A DNA stretch of 5,360 bases from Leptospirillum sp. (GTDB lineage Bacteria; Nitrospirota; Leptospirillia; Leptospirillales; Leptospirillaceae): the NCBI GenBank assembly GCA_027346125.1, contig DAIEST010000211.1:1-5360 (forward strand). Direction: 5' to 3'. How positions within the stretch are numbered: the stretch's first letter is position 1; each line of letters begins with the position of its first letter. Below, piece by piece: positions 1 through 5,054 of the stretch. The notes under the pieces are model-generated. The model did not search any database, was not told the origin of the DNA, and saw only the letters and a program-made list of their open reading frames with translations. The position numbers and the translations under genes were made by a program.

Positions 1-138
1 AGCGAAATCGATCTCGACATCGATCCGGACTGTTCGGTGCGGGACGCTCATGCCATTTCAGAAAACCTCCAGAGCGCACTGCACGAGCAGATGCCGCTTC
101 TCGGCGAAGCGGTGGTCCGATGTTCCCCGCTGCAATGA
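1..138 (+). CDS. C-terminal end of a probable CDF-family cation efflux transporter (partial)
   Basis: Frame 1 is open from the window edge to TGA at 136-138 and gives the last 45 residues of a protein. The segment begins with an acidic beta-strand (SEIDLDIDPD), continues as VRDAHAISENLQSALHEQ and ends in a second strand (GEAVVRCSPLQ). This matches the cytoplasmic dimerisation domain (ZT_dimer) at the end of cation diffusion facilitator transporters, where 'h-D-P-x-x-s-V-x-x-A-H-x-I' is typical. CDF proteins are inner-membrane antiporters that export Zn2+, Fe2+, Co2+ or Mn2+ in exchange for protons. The metal cannot be told from this fragment, and the membrane segments lie outside the window. 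Without the N-terminal part the family call rests on this short domain alone. No T-rich terminator follows the stop. Confidence 0.72.
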   Translation, partial: SEIDLDIDPDCSVRDAHAISENLQSALHEQMPLLGEAVVRCSPLQ

Positions 139-206
139 ACGCTCTGCCATTCCTGCCGGCTCACGACCAATCCCGCGGGCCCGAACATCCACTCCACGTG
201 AATATT

Positions 207-215
207 TGATAGAAT
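207..215 (+). promoter_or_regulatory. Candidate extended -10 promoter for the lipoprotein gene
   Basis: TGATAGAAT at 207-215 matches the extended -10 form TGnTAnnAT: the hexamer TAGAAT (210-215) differs from TATAAT at one base. No good -35 hexamer is present 16-18 bases upstream, as is usual when the extended TG is used. A start near 222 would leave a leader of about 40 bases before the lipoprotein start. Read from sequence only. Confidence 0.4.
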
Positions 216-253
216 GTACATGGAAGGTCCTCCGGAGAAAGTCCCCGGAGTAC

Positions 254-258
254 AGGAG
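254..258 (+). promoter_or_regulatory. Shine-Dalgarno site of the lipoprotein gene
   Basis: AGGAG at 254-258 lies 4 bases before ATG 263 and 7 bases before ATG 266. It selects this tandem-ATG start over the open frame that runs further upstream and over the later ATGs at 314 and 317, which have only a weak AGG nearby. The 7-base spacing slightly favours 266. Confidence 0.7.
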
Positions 259-262
259 AATC

Positions 263-1000
263 ATGATGGGCTGGAATCTTCTGAAAACATTCCGGGAACG
301 TCGGGCCAGGACCATGATGTTCTTCTGCCTTCTCACGGCCGGACTTTCCGGTTGCGTACCGGGGGTTTCCCTTCAGTTCTCTCCCGTCGGGGATCCGACA
401 ATGGATCGGGAGATTCACGAAATCGGAGACAGCCGTCTGTCCATCGTCACTTTTTCAGACGACAGGCCTGTTCCGAAGGGCTCGGGAGATCCCCGTCTGA
501 TCGGGTGGGGGACAGGGACCGGCACTCTGGACACGAGAACCGACATCAAAGAATTCGTGTCCCGAAGCTTCGCAAGCGAAATGAACCGGCTCGGCATTCG
601 CGCCCGATGGGTTCCCGTTCCCGTACAACCCTTCGGAGCTCCCGAAAAGAGAGTGCAGGCCTACCGGAAGTTCCTGGCGGAAGACGGACTCGTTCTCCTG
701 GGCCGGATCCGGGAGTTCCAGTTTCAGGTCGATCATCCCCGGTTCGCCATGGGAGCCGAATTTTCTATTCTTGACATGCAGAATGCCCGGATCCGGGTTC
801 AGGTCGAGATGGACCTCAGGTTCGTGGATTTGGGAACAGGGGATGTGGTCTGGGAAGGCATCCTCTCCTCCGGACAGGAAAAAGACGTCCATTACCGAAA
901 GCGCGGCCAGGATCTGAAAGCTGCATCGGCCCTCCTTTCAGACACTCTCCGCAACGTCATCATCCAGGCATCGAAGAAATTTGTGGCCAAAGAGCGCTGA
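263..1000 (+). CDS. Predicted outer-membrane lipoprotein of unknown function (YajG/PqiC-like layout)
   Basis: The 245-residue product begins with a lipoprotein signal peptide: a basic n-region (KTFRERRAR), a hydrophobic stretch (MMFFCLLTAG) and the lipobox L-S-G-C, with the acylated Cys at residue 31. Residue 32 is Val, not Asp, so Lol sorting to the outer membrane is expected in a diderm. The mature part has a strand with D-R-P (67-69), a helix that ends in E-M-N-R-L-G (106-111), a central 'vlLGRIREFQFQVD' strand and then 'DLRFVDLGTGDVVWEG' followed by a C-terminal helix. This alternation resembles small periplasmic lipoproteins such as YajG or the ABC-transport auxiliary PqiC family, but I do not recognise it as a member. 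The start is set by AGGAG at 254-258; ATG 266 is equally possible and would give 244 residues. It stands alone between the CDF gene and a convergent hydrolase, so context does not reveal its partner. The lipoprotein nature is solid; the function is unknown. Confidence 0.85.
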   Translation: MMGWNLLKTFRERRARTMMFFCLLTAGLSGCVPGVSLQFSPVGDPTMDREIHEIGDSRLSIVTFSDDRPVPKGSGDPRLIGWGTGTGTLDTRTDIKEFVSRSFASEMNRLGIRARWVPVPVQPFGAPEKRVQAYRKFLAEDGLVLLGRIREFQFQVDHPRFAMGAEFSILDMQNARIRVQVEMDLRFVDLGTGDVVWEGILSSGQEKDVHYRKRGQDLKAASALLSDTLRNVIIQASKKFVAKER

Positions 1001-1025
1001 CGGACTCCGGATCGGTCCCGAAAGC

Positions 1026-1844
1026 TCACCGGGCGTAGAGTTCGGGGCGGCGCTGGCGGAAGAAATCGCTTTCCTCCACTACACGCTTGTCCCGGGACAG
1101 ATCCGGATCGATGGAAAGCTCCAGGAGTTCTTCGGCGGATCCGGAGGCTCTCGCCAGAATCTGTCCTGCGGGAGAGACGACCTGGCTGGACCCGATGTAC
1201 CTGAGCGCAGGCAACCCTCCCCGGGACTCTTCTCCGACCCGGTTCGCCGTCACCGAAAACACCCTGTTCTCCACCGACCGCAGAATCATTCCCTGGGGTC
1301 CGAACGGAAGCACCCAGTTGACCGGATGGGCAATGACGGTGGCCCCTCCCAGAGCCAGCGTCCGGGTCACCTCCGGAAAAAGCCAGTCGAAACAGATCAT
1401 CACGCCCAGTTTCCCGAAAGGAGTCTCCACCAGGCACAGGGGCCCTTCTCCCCGGTCGAACCACCGGTTCTCCGCCTCGAATAAATGCGTCTTGTCATAA
1501 ACGGCCCGGACCGTCCCTCCGCTGGCAACGATCGACGAATTGAACACCCGGGATCCCCTCCGGATCGGAAGTCCTCCCACGACCCATCCGCCGGTTTCCC
1601 GGGAAAGCGCCTCAAGAAACGAGACCGTCTCTCCCGGCTTCGAACCGTCTTCTCCGGACGGTTCTCCCAATTCCATCGCCTCCTGTCGGGACACGAACTG
1701 GTAGCCGGAGGCGAACAGCTCGGGCAATACCACCAGATCGGGAGAGGATTCCTTTCGGGTCGCAAGAAGAGAGCGGACCCGGGAGAGATTTCCGGAGACA
1801 TCCCCAAAAATCGGGGCATTCTGAACCAGCGCCACCCTGATCAT
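1026..1844 (-). CDS. Carbon-nitrogen hydrolase (nitrilase/amidase superfamily)
   Basis: The 272-residue protein is a complete single-domain CN hydrolase. The Glu-Lys-Cys triad is visible: E42 in VVLPELFASGY, K118 in YDKTHLFE and C151 in GVMICFDWLFPE. A further conserved block, RSVENRVFSVTANRVGEE, follows at about residues 190-207. Enzymes of this fold hydrolyse nitriles, aliphatic amides, carbamoylated amines or deaminated glutathione in the cytoplasm through a cysteine thioester. The substrate cannot be told from the motifs, but the F-D-W-x-F-P-E context after the Cys fits the amidase/omega-amidase/N-carbamoyl side rather than true nitrilases. The ATG at 1844 is supported by AAGGGG seven bases upstream. 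The gene converges on the lipoprotein gene with a 25-base gap and diverges from panC. A terminator-like hairpin with a T-run lies in its leader. Family is near certain, substrate unknown. Confidence 0.93.
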   Translation of the reverse strand: MIRVALVQNAPIFGDVSGNLSRVRSLLATRKESSPDLVVLPELFASGYQFVSRQEAMELGEPSGEDGSKPGETVSFLEALSRETGGWVVGGLPIRRGSRVFNSSIVASGGTVRAVYDKTHLFEAENRWFDRGEGPLCLVETPFGKLGVMICFDWLFPEVTRTLALGGATVIAHPVNWVLPFGPQGMILRSVENRVFSVTANRVGEESRGGLPALRYIGSSQVVSPAGQILARASGSAEELLELSIDPDLSRDKRVVEESDFFRQRRPELYAR

Positions 1845-1851
1845 TCCCGAT

Positions 1852-1857
1852 CCCCTT
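1852..1857 (-). promoter_or_regulatory. Shine-Dalgarno site of the CN-hydrolase gene
   Basis: On the minus strand AAGGGG (plus-strand CCCCTT, 1852-1857) lies seven bases before the ATG at 1844, which fixes this start. It begins only one base after the T-run of the hairpin described next, so folding of that hairpin or loss of the downstream RNA would directly affect initiation. Confidence 0.65.
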
Positions 1858-1858
1858 C

Positions 1859-1876
1859 AAAAACCGCACGCTGCGG
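1859..1876 (-). terminator. Terminator-like hairpin with T-run in the CN-hydrolase leader (possible attenuator)
   Basis: Read on the minus strand, CCGCA-GCG-TGCGG (1876 to 1864) forms a perfect 5-bp stem with a 3-base loop and is followed at once by TTTTT (1863 to 1859). A G-U pair can extend the stem by one. The stem is short for a strong intrinsic terminator, but it is G+C rich and has the right layout. It sits between any upstream minus-strand promoter and the hydrolase start, so it could attenuate that gene or stop antisense transcripts coming back out of panC. It does not act as a terminator in the panC direction, where the run is A5 before the stem. Confidence 0.4.
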
Positions 1877-1896
1877 CATTTCCCCGTGGCCGTCCA

Positions 1897-1926
1897 ATGG
1901 CACGGACATCAAGGCTGTGATAGCAT
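1897..1926 (+). promoter_or_regulatory. Candidate panC promoter with extended -10
   Basis: TGATAGCAT at 1918-1926 has the extended -10 TG and the hexamer TAGCAT (four of six matches to TATAAT). ATGGCA at 1897-1902, four of six to TTGACA, lies 18 bases upstream. With usual spacing transcription would start at about 1932-1934, on or next to the panC ATG at 1933. The boxes are only moderate matches, so this is a proposal. Confidence 0.35.
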
Positions 1927-1932
1927 GTTCCC

Positions 1933-2793
1933 ATGGAAATCCTGACAACACTCCGACAGATCAGAGAAAAAATTCCGCCGAAAGGTTCCCGGCCACGCCC
2001 CGTCAGTCTGGTTCCCACCATGGGGGCCCTCCACGCGGGACACCAGTCCCTGGTCGAGCGGGCCGTCCGGGAGGACGGGCAGGTCATCGCCACCGTCTTC
2101 GTCAACCCTCTCCAGTTCGGGCCGAAGGAAGACTTCAACCGGTACCCGAGCACACGGGAGGAGGATATCGCGCTCCTGGAAAAGGCCGGAGCCGAATGGG
2201 TCTACTTTCCGGACCCTTCCGAACTCCTCCCCGGACCGATTCATTTCCGGATCACCCATCCGGTGGCCGAACTCTACTGCGGAGCCTTCCGTCCGGGGCA
2301 TTTTTCGGGCGTCCTGACCATTGTCTCAAAATTCTTCCACCTGATAAATCCCGACAGGGCCTATTTCGGCATGAAGGATCGCCAGCAGCTCTTCCTGATC
2401 TCCCGATTGGCCAGGGAGCTTTCCTTTCCGGTGGAGATCCGGCCCGTGGAAACCGTCCGGGAACCCGACGGCCTGGCCATGAGCTCCAGAAACCGGTACC
2501 TCTCCCCCGAAGACCGGAAACACGCCCCGGAACTTTACCGGATGCTTCTCCAGGCCCGGGATCGCTACGCCCCGAGAAGCCATGCGGACCGTCTCGACCT
2601 GCCTTCCCGGATCGAGGCCCAGATGAAAGAGCGCGGGTTCAGGCCGGAATATGTTTCGTTCGTTCACCCGGAAACCTTCCTGCCGCTCTCCTCCGACGAC
2701 CCGCCGGGCGCGGCGACGATCCTCCTGACCGCCGCATGGCTGGGGCAGACGCGGCTGATCGACAACATCGACATCCCCGGGACCCATGTATAA
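1933..2793 (+). CDS. panC: Pantothenate synthetase
   Basis: PanC joins pantoate and beta-alanine using ATP, by way of a pantoyl-adenylate, to make pantothenate for coenzyme A. The 286-residue protein has the usual length and all the signatures: the HIGH-type nucleotide motif in PTMGALHAGH (28-37), VFVNPLQFGPKED (56-68), the block around GAFRPGHFSGVLTIVSK (117-133), FGMKDRQQ (145-152) with the conserved K148, D149 and Q152, and the KMSKS-like loop AMSSRN (182-187). FGMKDRQQ differs from the common FGEKDYQQ form at two positions that vary in the family. The ATG at 1933 places METxI-like MEILTT at the usual start, yet no Shine-Dalgarno sequence lies 5-10 bases upstream; AAGG at 1911-1914 is too far. 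It overlaps rsmI by 8 bases, so the two are co-transcribed. No panB or panD is visible in the window. Confidence 0.98.
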   Translation: MEILTTLRQIREKIPPKGSRPRPVSLVPTMGALHAGHQSLVERAVREDGQVIATVFVNPLQFGPKEDFNRYPSTREEDIALLEKAGAEWVYFPDPSELLPGPIHFRITHPVAELYCGAFRPGHFSGVLTIVSKFFHLINPDRAYFGMKDRQQLFLISRLARELSFPVEIRPVETVREPDGLAMSSRNRYLSPEDRKHAPELYRMLLQARDRYAPRSHADRLDLPSRIEAQMKERGFRPEYVSFVHPETFLPLSSDDPPGAATILLTAAWLGQTRLIDNIDIPGTHV

Positions 2794-3652
2794 ACACGAC
2801 ACCGGAGCACTGTATGTGGTCAGCACGCCGATCGGAAACCTCGACGACATCACCGTCAGGGCTCTTAGGATCCTTCAGTCGGTGGCCCTGGTCGCCGCGG
2901 AGGACACGCGCGTCACCCGGGTGCTGCTGGACCGGCACAGCATCGCGACCCAAGTCGTTTCCTATCATGCCCACAATGCCGAGGAAAAAACGCCCCTCCT
3001 GATTTCCCGAATGAAGGAGGGGCAGTCGGTCGCCCTCGTCAGCGATGCGGGAACGCCCCTCGTCTCCGATCCCGGAACAATTCTTGTCCGGGCCGCGATC
3101 GAGTCGGGTCTTCCTGTCCACCCTGTTCCGGGACCATCGGCCCTTCTGGCCTCCCTCGTCGTCTCGGGGCTTGGAACGGACCATTTCTATTTCGGCGGAT
3201 TTCTTCCCAGAACCGAACGGGAAATCCGGACAAGACTCGACGCACTCGCAAGACTCGACGCCACCCTGGTTTTTTTCGAATCGCCCAGAAGGATTCAGAA
3301 AACCATCCGGATCATGGCGGATGCCTGGGGAGACCGGCCTGCCGTCCTGTGTCGGGAGATGACCAAGATGTTCGAGACGGTCGAGAGGGGATCCCTTTTC
3401 TCGTTCCGGGACGACGGCATCCGACAGCCGGAAAAGGGGGAATGGACCATCCTGATCGCCGGAGAAGCCAGCGTGTCCCCTTCGCTTCCCCCGGATCTGC
3501 TCTCTTTCCGGAAGGCACTGTCGGAACTGGAGATTCCCAAGACGGCCCAGGCCCGGTTCGTCTCCCGGCTGACCGGCCTTCCCCGGGGGAAAGCTTACCG
3601 GCTTCTGTTTCCCAATCAGACGGCGGAAGAACAGGATTGCGAAGAGGAATAG
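2786..3652 (+). CDS. rsmI: 16S rRNA (cytidine-1402-2'-O)-methyltransferase
   Basis: RsmI adds a 2'-O-methyl group from S-adenosylmethionine to C1402 of 16S rRNA in the 30S decoding centre; with RsmH it makes m4Cm1402. The 288-residue protein has the usual length and the tetrapyrrole-methylase fold motifs: STPIGNLDDITVRA (13-26), AAEDTR (37-42), SDAGTPLVSDPG (86-97), VPGPSA (114-119), FGGFLPR (136-142), FFESPRR (163-169), the CREMTKMFE block (189-197) and KGEWTILIAG (217-226). The C-terminal part (about 240-275) carries the small helical domain typical of RsmI, ending LPRGKAYRL. The ATG at 2786 lies inside the last codons of panC, and no separate Shine-Dalgarno is evident, so translation is probably coupled to panC. 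The C-terminal tail is acidic (EEQDCEEE). Confidence 0.97.
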   Translation: MYKHDTGALYVVSTPIGNLDDITVRALRILQSVALVAAEDTRVTRVLLDRHSIATQVVSYHAHNAEEKTPLLISRMKEGQSVALVSDAGTPLVSDPGTILVRAAIESGLPVHPVPGPSALLASLVVSGLGTDHFYFGGFLPRTEREIRTRLDALARLDATLVFFESPRRIQKTIRIMADAWGDRPAVLCREMTKMFETVERGSLFSFRDDGIRQPEKGEWTILIAGEASVSPSLPPDLLSFRKALSELEIPKTAQARFVSRLTGLPRGKAYRLLFPNQTAEEQDCEEE

Positions 3653-3657
3653 CCTGA

Positions 3658-3688
3658 CAGGACCGGACCGGGAACCCTCACGGTCTTG
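3658..3688. terminator. Inverted repeat between convergent rsmI and AlbA_2 genes, possible weak bidirectional terminator
   Basis: CAGGACCG (3658-3665) can pair with CGGTCTTG (3681-3688): eight pairs, one of them G-U, around a 15-base loop. It starts six bases after the rsmI stop and ends eight bases before the last base of the opposing gene. Neither side is followed directly by a T-run, so efficient intrinsic termination is doubtful. Its position in the only gap between two convergent genes is the main argument for it. A shorter alternative pairing, GACCG (3666-3670) with CGGTC (3681-3685), competes with this stem. Confidence 0.3.
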
Positions 3689-3695
3689 CCTGTGT

Positions 3696-4937
3696 TCACC
3701 CGTCTGTCCTTTTTCTGAACAGCACGGTTTTCAAATAATCATCCGTTGCCTCGAAAAACGGATCCACGCGGTTGAATTCCCGCATCAAGGGAATCACTTT
3801 GGTTCTCACTCCCATGCCTCGGGAATCGACATACCCGTAGCCGCGCAAGATTTCCATCACCAGAATGTTTCTTGGCGAACGTTGTCCGGCCACCATTTTG
3901 TTGATTGTCATCGAATTCTGAAGCTTGCCAGGACTGATCACTTCCATACGGTCAGCATAACTTGTCACCTCTATATCGACCGACCTTGTCCAGTCCCTGT
4001 GAACCAGAGCATTGACAACCGTTTCACGGACAGCTTCACGGGGATAGAACCAGGTCTTCTCCCGACGCATATTTTCATCGATGCCTGAGGATTCCTCAGT
4101 CATGAAAGGCTCTATGGCAGAGGAAAACTTTTCGATCAACCCTTCGTCAACCAACTCTTTTCGACCAGAATCGGTGACCTTCCATCGACCGACCAGAGGT
4201 GCGTCCAGGACCACATCAAGAAGCGCCCGATACTCTTTGTCCATACCGGCAAAAGCCATCACGCGCAAACCTGCTTGTCGGAGAAACCTCCTGGGATTGA
4301 TTCCGAAACAAATCAGACCGGCAACCGAACATACCTTGCTCCCCATGCCGTCTTCCGCCATAAGCCCCAATCCCAGAAGGCGCTCTGTCCATTCAGAACC
4401 GGTGCCGGGCATTTCGGGATCTTTGATGATTGTCCGAAGATAGTAGTCCAGTCTGTCCAGATCGATGTTGGACAACGACGTTCCCGGAACCGGAAGTACT
4501 TCGACATGGAGCAGCCCACCACTTTCGAAAAGACGCAGTTGCTGTTCCCGAGTCGCCAGCTCAGACCGGTCACCCATACGGATGTAGCCTTCTTCCCGAT
4601 TGTTGTGTCCCACCACATAGGGCTTCGAGATCCCCGGTGCGATTGTAATCACCCCCACCCGAACACCCTGCTCAACGACGACTTCCTCGTAAAAGGGGAT
4701 AATCTGGGGATGTACCTTGTCCCGGAACACATTCAAAACCCACTCCTGGGGCCCGGCTCGATGAAGGCCAGTGATCCGGCCGTTATCCTCGACCCCTAAC
4801 AGAATTCTTCCTCCCTGCACATTCGCAAAAGCAACAATCTCTTTGGCCAGCTGCTCGGGGCGAATGTCGTCCCGCTTGAATTCCACTCCGGAATTCTCAC
4901 CATTGGCGATGATTTCCAACAAGTCAGACTTCAGCAT
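3696..4937 (-). CDS. AlbA_2 (Schlafen-type) and GHKL ATPase-domain protein, COG2865-like; likely acquired
   Basis: The 413-residue protein has two recognisable domains. The N-terminal AlbA_2 domain (about 15-135) shows GVEFKRDD (17-24), EIVAFANVQGGRILLGVEDNG (33-53) and GYIRMGDRSELATREQ (117-131). The C-terminal HATPase_c_4 domain (about 295-405) has YPREAVRETVVNALVHRDW (298-316), with an N-box-like E305-xxx-N309, then ADRMEVISPGKL (328-339) and DSRGMGV (371-377). About 150 residues between them (140-290) lack a motif I know. Proteins of this kind are often annotated as putative transcriptional regulators or as RecG-like; AlbA_2 is related to the Schlafen core, and such genes are frequent in accessory and defence-rich regions. 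The family's common C-terminal winged helix is absent: the protein ends soon after the ATPase domain. Sample lines give about 52% G+C against 62-67% in panC, which suggests transfer. The start at 4937 is supported by GAGGGG. DNA or RNA binding is inferred; the actual role is unknown. Confidence 0.9.
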   Translation of the reverse strand: MLKSDLLEIIANGENSGVEFKRDDIRPEQLAKEIVAFANVQGGRILLGVEDNGRITGLHRAGPQEWVLNVFRDKVHPQIIPFYEEVVVEQGVRVGVITIAPGISKPYVVGHNNREEGYIRMGDRSELATREQQLRLFESGGLLHVEVLPVPGTSLSNIDLDRLDYYLRTIIKDPEMPGTGSEWTERLLGLGLMAEDGMGSKVCSVAGLICFGINPRRFLRQAGLRVMAFAGMDKEYRALLDVVLDAPLVGRWKVTDSGRKELVDEGLIEKFSSAIEPFMTEESSGIDENMRREKTWFYPREAVRETVVNALVHRDWTRSVDIEVTSYADRMEVISPGKLQNSMTINKMVAGQRSPRNILVMEILRGYGYVDSRGMGVRTKVIPLMREFNRVDPFFEATDDYLKTVLFRKRTDG

Positions 4938-4940
4938 AGT

Positions 4941-4946
4941 CCCCTC
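4941..4946 (-). promoter_or_regulatory. Shine-Dalgarno site of the AlbA_2/GHKL gene
   Basis: GAGGGG on the minus strand (plus-strand CCCCTC, 4941-4946) ends three bases before the ATG at 4937; its GAGG core is five bases away. It supports this start, which also puts the AlbA_2 domain close to the N-terminus as expected. Confidence 0.6.
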
Positions 4947-4974
4947 AAAATCCGCACCCGAATTTCCCCATGCG

Positions 4975-5002
4975 AACCGCCATCATAGTTGCATCGGCGG
5001 TT
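4975..5002. promoter_or_regulatory. Operator-like inverted repeat enclosing the -10 box
   Basis: AACCGCC (4975-4981) and GGCGGTT (4996-5002) are perfect 7-bp inverted arms separated by 14 bases, so their centres are 21 bases apart, two turns of B-DNA. This is the geometry of a dimeric repressor site. The candidate -10 hexamer of the AlbA_2/GHKL gene lies at one end of the enclosed 14 bases. It could also fold in RNA as a dut-proximal hairpin, but no T-run follows on the minus strand. The bound protein is unknown; self-regulation by the downstream gene is one option. Confidence 0.4.
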
Positions 5003-5012
5003 TCTTCTTCAA
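4982..5012 (-). promoter_or_regulatory. Candidate promoter of the AlbA_2/GHKL gene
   Basis: On the minus strand TATGAT (plus 4982-4987) differs from TATAAT at one base. TTGAAG (plus 5007-5012) matches four of six bases of TTGACA. The spacer is 19 bases, longer than the ideal 17, as seen in some activator-dependent promoters. A start near 4975 would leave a leader of about 38 bases. This suggests the gene has its own transcription rather than relying on dut read-through. Confidence 0.4.
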
Positions 5013-5054
5013 GCGTTCCCGGTCGACAGGCTGTTTCCGTTGATCAAAGCCCGC

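Noticed and set aside
172..187. CCCGCGGG / CGGGCCCG palindromes after the CDF gene
   Set aside because: Very short, G+C-rich palindromes are expected by chance here and no T-run follows, so no terminator or operator is called.
50..262. Upstream extension of the lipoprotein frame from an ATG at 50
   Set aside because: It would overlap the CDF gene end, put about 70 unrelated residues before the signal peptide, and ignore the good Shine-Dalgarno at 254-258.
214..774. Open frame of 186 codons overlapping the lipoprotein gene
   Set aside because: Shadow frame rich in Arg, Ser and Gly with no motif. The lipoprotein frame has a clear lipobox and a plausible mature domain.
1002..1018. Hairpin GGAC/GTCC in the 25-base gap between the convergent lipoprotein and hydrolase genes
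   Set aside because: Only four Watson-Crick pairs plus one G-U, with no T-run on either strand; not enough to call a terminator.
1485..3002. Long plus-strand open frame (505 codons) running across the hydrolase, the spacer and panC into rsmI
   Set aside because: It is antisense to the hydrolase and out of frame with panC and rsmI, is full of Arg, Pro, Gly and Ser in low-complexity runs typical of a G+C-rich shadow frame, and contains no domain. The three genes it overlaps are all certain.
3653..5054. Mobile-element boundaries around the lower-G+C gene
   Set aside because: I looked for direct target repeats, terminal inverted repeats, tRNA ends or transposase remnants on both sides and saw none. 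Only the composition shift points to transfer.
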